The notes under the pieces are model-generated. The model ran no database searches and was not told the DNA's origin. It saw only the letters and a program-made list of their open reading frames with translations. This document shows positions 7,381-10,744 of a DNA stretch of 10,744 nucleotides, piece after piece (the stretch's first letter is position 1; every line of letters starts with the position of its first letter). The DNA comes from CAYMAX01 sp964388595 (GTDB lineage Bacteria > Bacteroidota > Bacteroidia > Bacteroidales > UBA932), in assembly GCA_964388595.1 (NCBI GenBank), contig CAYMAX010000047.1, forward strand, positions 1 through 10,744, in the 5' to 3' direction. The position numbers and the translations under genes were made by a program.

Positions 7381-8493
7381 CTACTTTAGATGTTCTTCAA
7401 GGAAAGAAGGTATCTCTTCTTCGTTCAATTTCTTACCAATGATAATACCATTCTGATCTACAAACACATTCTGAGGTATATATCTGATGTTGTAGAGCTT
7501 GGCAGCCTCGCTATTCCAATATTGGAGGTCAGATACCTGAGGCCATGTGAGTTTGTCATTCTTGATGGCACCAAGCCATAAATCTCTCTCTCTGTCGAGT
7601 GATACGCCAAGTACTTCGAAACCTTTTTTATGATATTGTGCGTAGATTTTTACCAACGTGGGATTGAAGCGACGGCATGGACCACACCATCCGGCCCAGA
7701 AATCTATCATAGTGACTTTATTCTTCTTGTAGATATCAGACAATGTAACAGGCTTTCCGTTAGGGTCATTGAGTGTGAAGTCCAAAGAAGCGCAACCAAC
7801 TGCCAACTTCCTGTTGATCTCAAGAATCTCATCGATATAGGTAATAAACTTATTATCCTTAAATTCCTCTTTGCTCTTATAAACATCGAGAATGGCAGAA
7901 GCTGAATCTACAGGCATATCAGCTACATTGTCACGAAAGTCCATAAAAGAGAATTGTGAGAATGGATTCTGTTCCAAAATAGCATTACGAGAAGCTTCGT
8001 CCTCTTTGTAGTACTCTTCGACTATCTGATTTAATTCATCTTTTCTCTCTGCGGTGGTGGCAGGATTTCTGTACTCAGCGATGATAGCATCCATACCGTA
8101 TTTTTGGTACAATTGCTCAGCTTCGGTTTTGGCCTGATTGAAAATATCCTGAGTGGGACCGCCGGTGATAGTGGCCTTAAGCAGAGCAGTGTCCACTGCG
8201 GTGATGTTGTATCTGACATTCTCCAAGAAAAGGGTGATGTGACCATTGTCAATACCTTCGACCTGAATGAAGAAATACTCGGGAGTCTTAACATTCCCTT
8301 TGAATTGAAAACGACCATTGATGATGTCAGTGGTGTCTTTGATGACATCTCTCTTGTCATTGTTGAACAAATAGACTTTGCCATTCTTGATGGCCTGGCT
8401 ATCTCCGGAGATTACTCCATCGATACGATAACCATTGGATGTGCAGGAAACCATTGCCATAAGAGCAACAGCGATAGAAATAATTTTTTTCAT
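7381..8493 (-). CDS. DUF4369-like/TlpA thioredoxin-fold lipoprotein
   Basis: A 370-residue exported lipoprotein. The signal peptide ends in MVSC, so lipidation is at C17. Residues about 21-115 resemble the DUF4369 beta-rich domain often found in front of Bacteroidetes TlpA proteins. Residues about 120-230 are charged and probably helical. Residues about 233-370 are a TlpA/AhpC-TSA-type thioredoxin domain: FWAGWCGPCRRF with the redox pair C270 and C273, a cis-proline candidate P340 in YIPQNVFVDQNG, and an ending typical of the fold. Such proteins are thought to reduce or exchange disulfides in the periplasm, but the partner here is unknown. C234, just before the thioredoxin domain, is an extra cysteine. 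The gene has its own candidate promoter upstream and is followed 7 bp later by murI. Confidence 0.94.
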   Translation of the reverse strand: MKKIISIAVALMAMVSCTSNGYRIDGVISGDSQAIKNGKVYLFNNDKRDVIKDTTDIINGRFQFKGNVKTPEYFFIQVEGIDNGHITLFLENVRYNITAVDTALLKATITGGPTQDIFNQAKTEAEQLYQKYGMDAIIAEYRNPATTAERKDELNQIVEEYYKEDEASRNAILEQNPFSQFSFMDFRDNVADMPVDSASAILDVYKSKEEFKDNKFITYIDEILEINRKLAVGCASLDFTLNDPNGKPVTLSDIYKKNKVTMIDFWAGWCGPCRRFNPTLVKIYAQYHKKGFEVLGVSLDRERDLWLGAIKNDKLTWPQVSDLQYWNSEAAKLYNIRYIPQNVFVDQNGIIIGKKLNEEEIPSFLEEHLK

Positions 8494-8529
8494 TTGTATT
8501 GTGTATTAGATTAGAATCGTTTACGGGTG

Positions 8530-8564
8530 CAAATATAGAATAAAAAAAAGAAGGTCATTCCAAA
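8530..8564 (-). promoter_or_regulatory. Candidate promoter of the thioredoxin-lipoprotein/murI unit
   Basis: TATATTTG (8537-8530, minus strand) matches the Bacteroidetes -7 box TAnnTTTG exactly. A TTTG lies at 8564-8561, 23 bases upstream, a little longer than the usual 19-21. That upstream box falls in the loop of the gdhA terminator. The start site would be near 8523, giving a leader of about 30 nt before the ATG at 8493. Confidence 0.55.
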
Positions 8565-8578
8565 AAGAATGACCTTCT
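8542..8578 (-). terminator. Intrinsic terminator of gdhA
   Basis: A perfect 11-bp stem (8567-8577 with 8550-8560, extendable by one A-T pair) with a 6-base loop is followed on the minus strand by eight T residues (8549-8542). It starts about 20 bp after the gdhA stop codon. On the plus strand the hairpin is not followed by a T run, so it works in one direction only. Confidence 0.93.
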
Positions 8579-8596
8579 CAAAAGATTTAAATATTA

Positions 8597-9940
8597 TTAG
8601 ATAATACCTTGTTCGAGCATAGCTTGAGCTACTTTCATGAAACCTGCGATATTTGCCCCTTTGACATAGTCAATGCGACCATCGGAAAGTTTGCCGAATT
8701 TGACACAAGCACTGTGGATGCTTTCCATAATGAAATGAAGTTTAGCATCTACTTCTTTGCCGTCCCAGCTAATGTGCATAGCATTCTGAGTCATCTCAAG
8801 TCCTGAAGTGGCTACGCCACCTGCGTTGACTGCCTTACCGGGAGCAAAAGGAATTTTGGCTGCCTGGAAAGCTGCAATAGCTTCAGGTGTACATCCCATG
8901 TTGGATACTTCGCAGCAGCAGAATGTGCCGTTAGCAATAAGTTCTTTGGCATCATCACCGCTGAGCTCATTTTGGAAAGCGCAAGGAAGTGCGATGTCGC
9001 ATTTGATACTCCAAGATTTTTTACCAGGGGTAAATTGAGCTTTTTTAGGGAATTTGGTAGCCATATCTTCCACTTTGTTACGGTTGGAAGCACGCATGGT
9101 AAGCATGTAGTCTATCATTTCCTTGTCGATACCGCCGGGGATATGGCAAACGCCATCGGGACCGGAAATAGCAACAACCTTAGCTCCCAATTCTACTGCT
9201 TTGGTAGCTGCACCCCAAGCGACGTTGCCGAAGCCTGAAAGAGCGATGGTTTTACCTTTGATGTCTTTGTTGGAATCATGAAGAACATGCTGTACGAAAT
9301 AGAGAGCACCGAAACCGGTAGCTTCAGGACGAAGGATGGAACCACCCCATGTAGCGCCTTTACCTGTAAGAACTCCTACATTGTATTCGCGAGCAAGTTT
9401 GGTGTACATTCCGAACATGTAGCCGATCTCACGTCCGCCAACTCCAACGTCACCGGCGGGAACGTCCTGGTTGGGGCCGATAGCACGCCACAATTCGAGC
9501 ATAAATGCCTGGCAGAATCTCATAATCTCTGCATCTGATTTTCCAACCGGGTCAAAGTCTGAACCACCTTTGGCACCACCCATAGGAAGTGTGGTCAAAG
9601 CGTTTTTGAAAATCTGTTCGAAGCCGAGGAACTTAAGCATGGAAGGGGTAACTGCTTTGTGGAAACGAAGACCTCCCTTGTAGGGTCCTATAGCTGCATT
9701 GAACTGAACGCGGTAACCAAGGTTGGTGCGAACTTCACCTTTATCGTCTACCCAGGTAACTCTGAAGGTAAAAATACGATCAGGCTCAACGATTCTCTCA
9801 ACGATGTGAGCTTTTTCAAATTCAGGGTGTTGGTTATAGACTTCCTCAATTGATTCGAGGACTTCACGTACTGCTTGCAAGTACTCTTTTTCATTGCCAT
9901 ACTTTCTTTCGAGTTCGGCCATTACTGTTGCAACTTTCAT
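8597..9940 (-). CDS. gdhA: Glutamate dehydrogenase (hexameric, NAD(P)-dependent)
   Basis: This enzyme reversibly aminates 2-oxoglutarate to glutamate, using ammonium and NAD(P)H, in the cytoplasm. From the ATG at 9940 it has 447 residues, the usual size of the small hexameric class. The active-site residues line up with the well-studied Clostridium symbiosum enzyme one position earlier: K88 (GPYKGGLRFH), K112, catalytic K124 (PMGGAKGGSDFDP) and D164 (PAGDVGVGGRE). The dinucleotide fold is SGFGNVAWG at 235-243, followed by AISGPDG (257-263). That last motif resembles NAD-using relatives, so cofactor choice is open. The frame extends upstream to 9994, but that would overlap the preceding gene and add 18 residues unlike the family; an ATG at 9922 is also possible. 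The gene sits 38 bp after korB and ends at a strong terminator. Confidence 0.97.
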   Translation of the reverse strand: MKVATVMAELERKYGNEKEYLQAVREVLESIEEVYNQHPEFEKAHIVERIVEPDRIFTFRVTWVDDKGEVRTNLGYRVQFNAAIGPYKGGLRFHKAVTPSMLKFLGFEQIFKNALTTLPMGGAKGGSDFDPVGKSDAEIMRFCQAFMLELWRAIGPNQDVPAGDVGVGGREIGYMFGMYTKLAREYNVGVLTGKGATWGGSILRPEATGFGALYFVQHVLHDSNKDIKGKTIALSGFGNVAWGAATKAVELGAKVVAISGPDGVCHIPGGIDKEMIDYMLTMRASNRNKVEDMATKFPKKAQFTPGKKSWSIKCDIALPCAFQNELSGDDAKELIANGTFCCCEVSNMGCTPEAIAAFQAAKIPFAPGKAVNAGGVATSGLEMTQNAMHISWDGKEVDAKLHFIMESIHSACVKFGKLSDGRIDYVKGANIAGFMKVAQAMLEQGII

Positions 9941-9978
9941 AAAAAATGTATTTAAAGTAAATGTATTGAATAAATGTG

Positions 9979-10744
9979 TTATTTGACTTCCCAAGTAGAC
10001 CCGCTGTGAAGCAGCTCGTCCATACAGTGAATGGATGAATGAGCTTTGACTTCCAGAAGCTGATCTCTGACATTGTCATCGTATGTCATATCTTTGACAT
10101 CCCTTATCACTCCGAGAGCGACCGGATAATCGGGATATTTCATATCGATGAGCATACTGTGAATACCCATACTTTCTGTATGAGCATCGTGAACGAGGAT
10201 ATCCTTCTCGGTAATACCGTTCTCACCAATTTTCACCACTTTGAGTTTGTGATTTTCGTCAAGGATAAGTCCTTTATCTCTGTTGGTGCCGAAAATCATA
10301 GGTTCTCCGTGATGAAGAGTGATGGTACGGTCTGCTCTGACCTCACGTTCAGAAATATCTTTATGTGAACCATCATTGTAGATGACACAGTTGACCAACA
10401 TCTCGGTCACTGCACACCCATCGTGCTTGGCAGATGCCACAAATATCTCCTGATTGAGTTTGATCTCGGAGTCAAGACTGCGGGCAAAGAAGGTGCCGCG
10501 GGCTCCCATAACTACTGCACCCGGGTTGAAGGGATGCTCCACAGTGCCGTAAGGAGAGGTCTTGGTAATCTTTCCGAGTGGAGAAGTGGGAGAATACTGC
10601 CCTTTGGTAAGACCGTATATCCTGTTATTGAAAAGGACTATGTTGATGTCGATGTTTCTGCGAATGGCATGAATGAAGTGGTTACCTCCGATGGCCAAAG
10701 CATCTCCGTCGCCGGTTGCCTGCCAGATGGAAAGTGTGGGATTG
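9979..10744 (-). CDS. korB: 2-oxoacid (2-oxoglutarate):ferredoxin oxidoreductase beta subunit, partial at N-terminus
   Basis: The reading frame is open to the right edge (first full codon at 10743) and shows 254 residues; roughly the first 80-90 of a protein of about 340 lie outside. The visible part begins NPTLSIWQATGDGDALAIGG, the thiamine-diphosphate/Mg binding region (GDGD then NN), followed by IVLFNNRIYGLTKGQYSPTS, which is typical of KorB-type beta subunits. With the alpha subunit (expected just upstream, outside the window) it converts 2-oxoglutarate and CoA to succinyl-CoA and CO2 with reduced ferredoxin, or runs in reverse. Related enzymes for branched-chain oxoacids share these motifs, so the substrate is likely but not proven. 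The next gene, 38 bp downstream, is glutamate dehydrogenase, which uses the same oxoacid. No convincing promoter was found in that gap, so co-transcription is possible. Confidence 0.92.
   Translation of the reverse strand, partial: NPTLSIWQATGDGDALAIGGNHFIHAIRRNIDINIVLFNNRIYGLTKGQYSPTSPLGKITKTSPYGTVEHPFNPGAVVMGARGTFFARSLDSEIKLNQEIFVASAKHDGCAVTEMLVNCVIYNDGSHKDISEREVRADRTITLHHGEPMIFGTNRDKGLILDENHKLKVVKIGENGITEKDILVHDAHTESMGIHSMLIDMKYPDYPVALGVIRDVKDMTYDDNVRDQLLEVKAHSSIHCMDELLHSGSTWEVK

Noticed and set aside
9941..9978. Promoter for gdhA in the korB-gdhA gap
   Set aside because: A TACATTTA resembles a -7 box with one mismatch, but no TTTG occurs at the right distance and the gap is short and AT-rich.
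9941..9994. Longer N-terminus for glutamate dehydrogenase, starting at 9994
   Set aside because: It would overlap the end of korB, and the extra 18 residues are unlike the family. The start at 9940 gives the normal length, and the active-site residues then line up with the known enzyme with a constant offset of one.
9891..10079. Minus-strand 62-residue frame spanning the korB-gdhA junction
   Set aside because: It overlaps both genes out of frame and has low-complexity AT-driven composition, with no domain.
10696..10698. TTG at 10698 as the start of the oxidoreductase beta subunit
   Set aside because: The frame continues without a stop to the right edge and encodes the thiamine-diphosphate motif upstream of this codon, so the gene begins outside the window.
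1..10744. CRISPR array, tRNA or rRNA genes, insertion sequence or phage genes
   Set aside because: No regularly spaced repeats, no cloverleaf-like segment in the intergenic gaps, and no transposase, integrase or structural phage proteins were seen.

Overview
This window looks like chromosomal DNA of a gut-type Bacteroidota (order Bacteroidales is my inference). The reasons are a SusC/SusD outer-membrane nutrient uptake pair, several lipoproteins with MKK-type signal peptides, a DUF4369-like/TlpA thioredoxin lipoprotein, promoter boxes that fit the Bacteroidetes TTTG / TAnnTTTG pattern, and little sign of Shine-Dalgarno sequences. Every gene I can support lies on the minus strand, so transcription runs from the right end towards the left. 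Both edges cut a gene.

Right to left: (1) 10744-9979 is the C-terminal three quarters of the beta subunit of a 2-oxoacid (probably 2-oxoglutarate):ferredoxin oxidoreductase. (2) 9940-8597 is a hexameric-type glutamate dehydrogenase, closed by a strong intrinsic terminator at 8542-8578. These two genes both act on 2-oxoglutarate. (3) 8493-7381 is a lipoprotein with an N-terminal DUF4369-like region and a C-terminal TlpA-type thioredoxin domain, with its own candidate promoter just after the terminator. (4) 7373-6588 is glutamate racemase (murI), seven bases after the thioredoxin gene, probably co-transcribed with it and starting with GTG. (5) 6587-6211 is a 377-bp non-coding stretch holding a good promoter candidate and an unusually long leader of about 270 nt. 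(6) 6210-3223 is a SusC/RagA TonB-dependent transporter, 3208-1730 its SusD/RagB surface lipoprotein, 1724-849 a Calx-beta-domain lipoprotein, and 818-1 an Ig-like/fibronectin-like lipoprotein cut by the window edge. The gaps between these four genes are 14, 5 and 30 bp, so they read as one operon.

The uptake operon fits the general Sus model: SusD-like protein and accessory surface lipoproteins capture a ligand, and the SusC-like barrel imports it using TonB energy. No glycoside hydrolase, peptidase, sigma/anti-sigma pair or hybrid sensor is in view, so the substrate cannot be named from this window.

Most of the content is ordinary for the group. The least explained part is the sus promoter and leader region: repeated CTNCCTAAAA-like motifs around the promoter, and a leader with a moderately GC-rich island between very AT-rich flanks that carries a short open frame and a small hairpin. 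I saw no tRNA, rRNA, CRISPR array, insertion sequence or phage gene.
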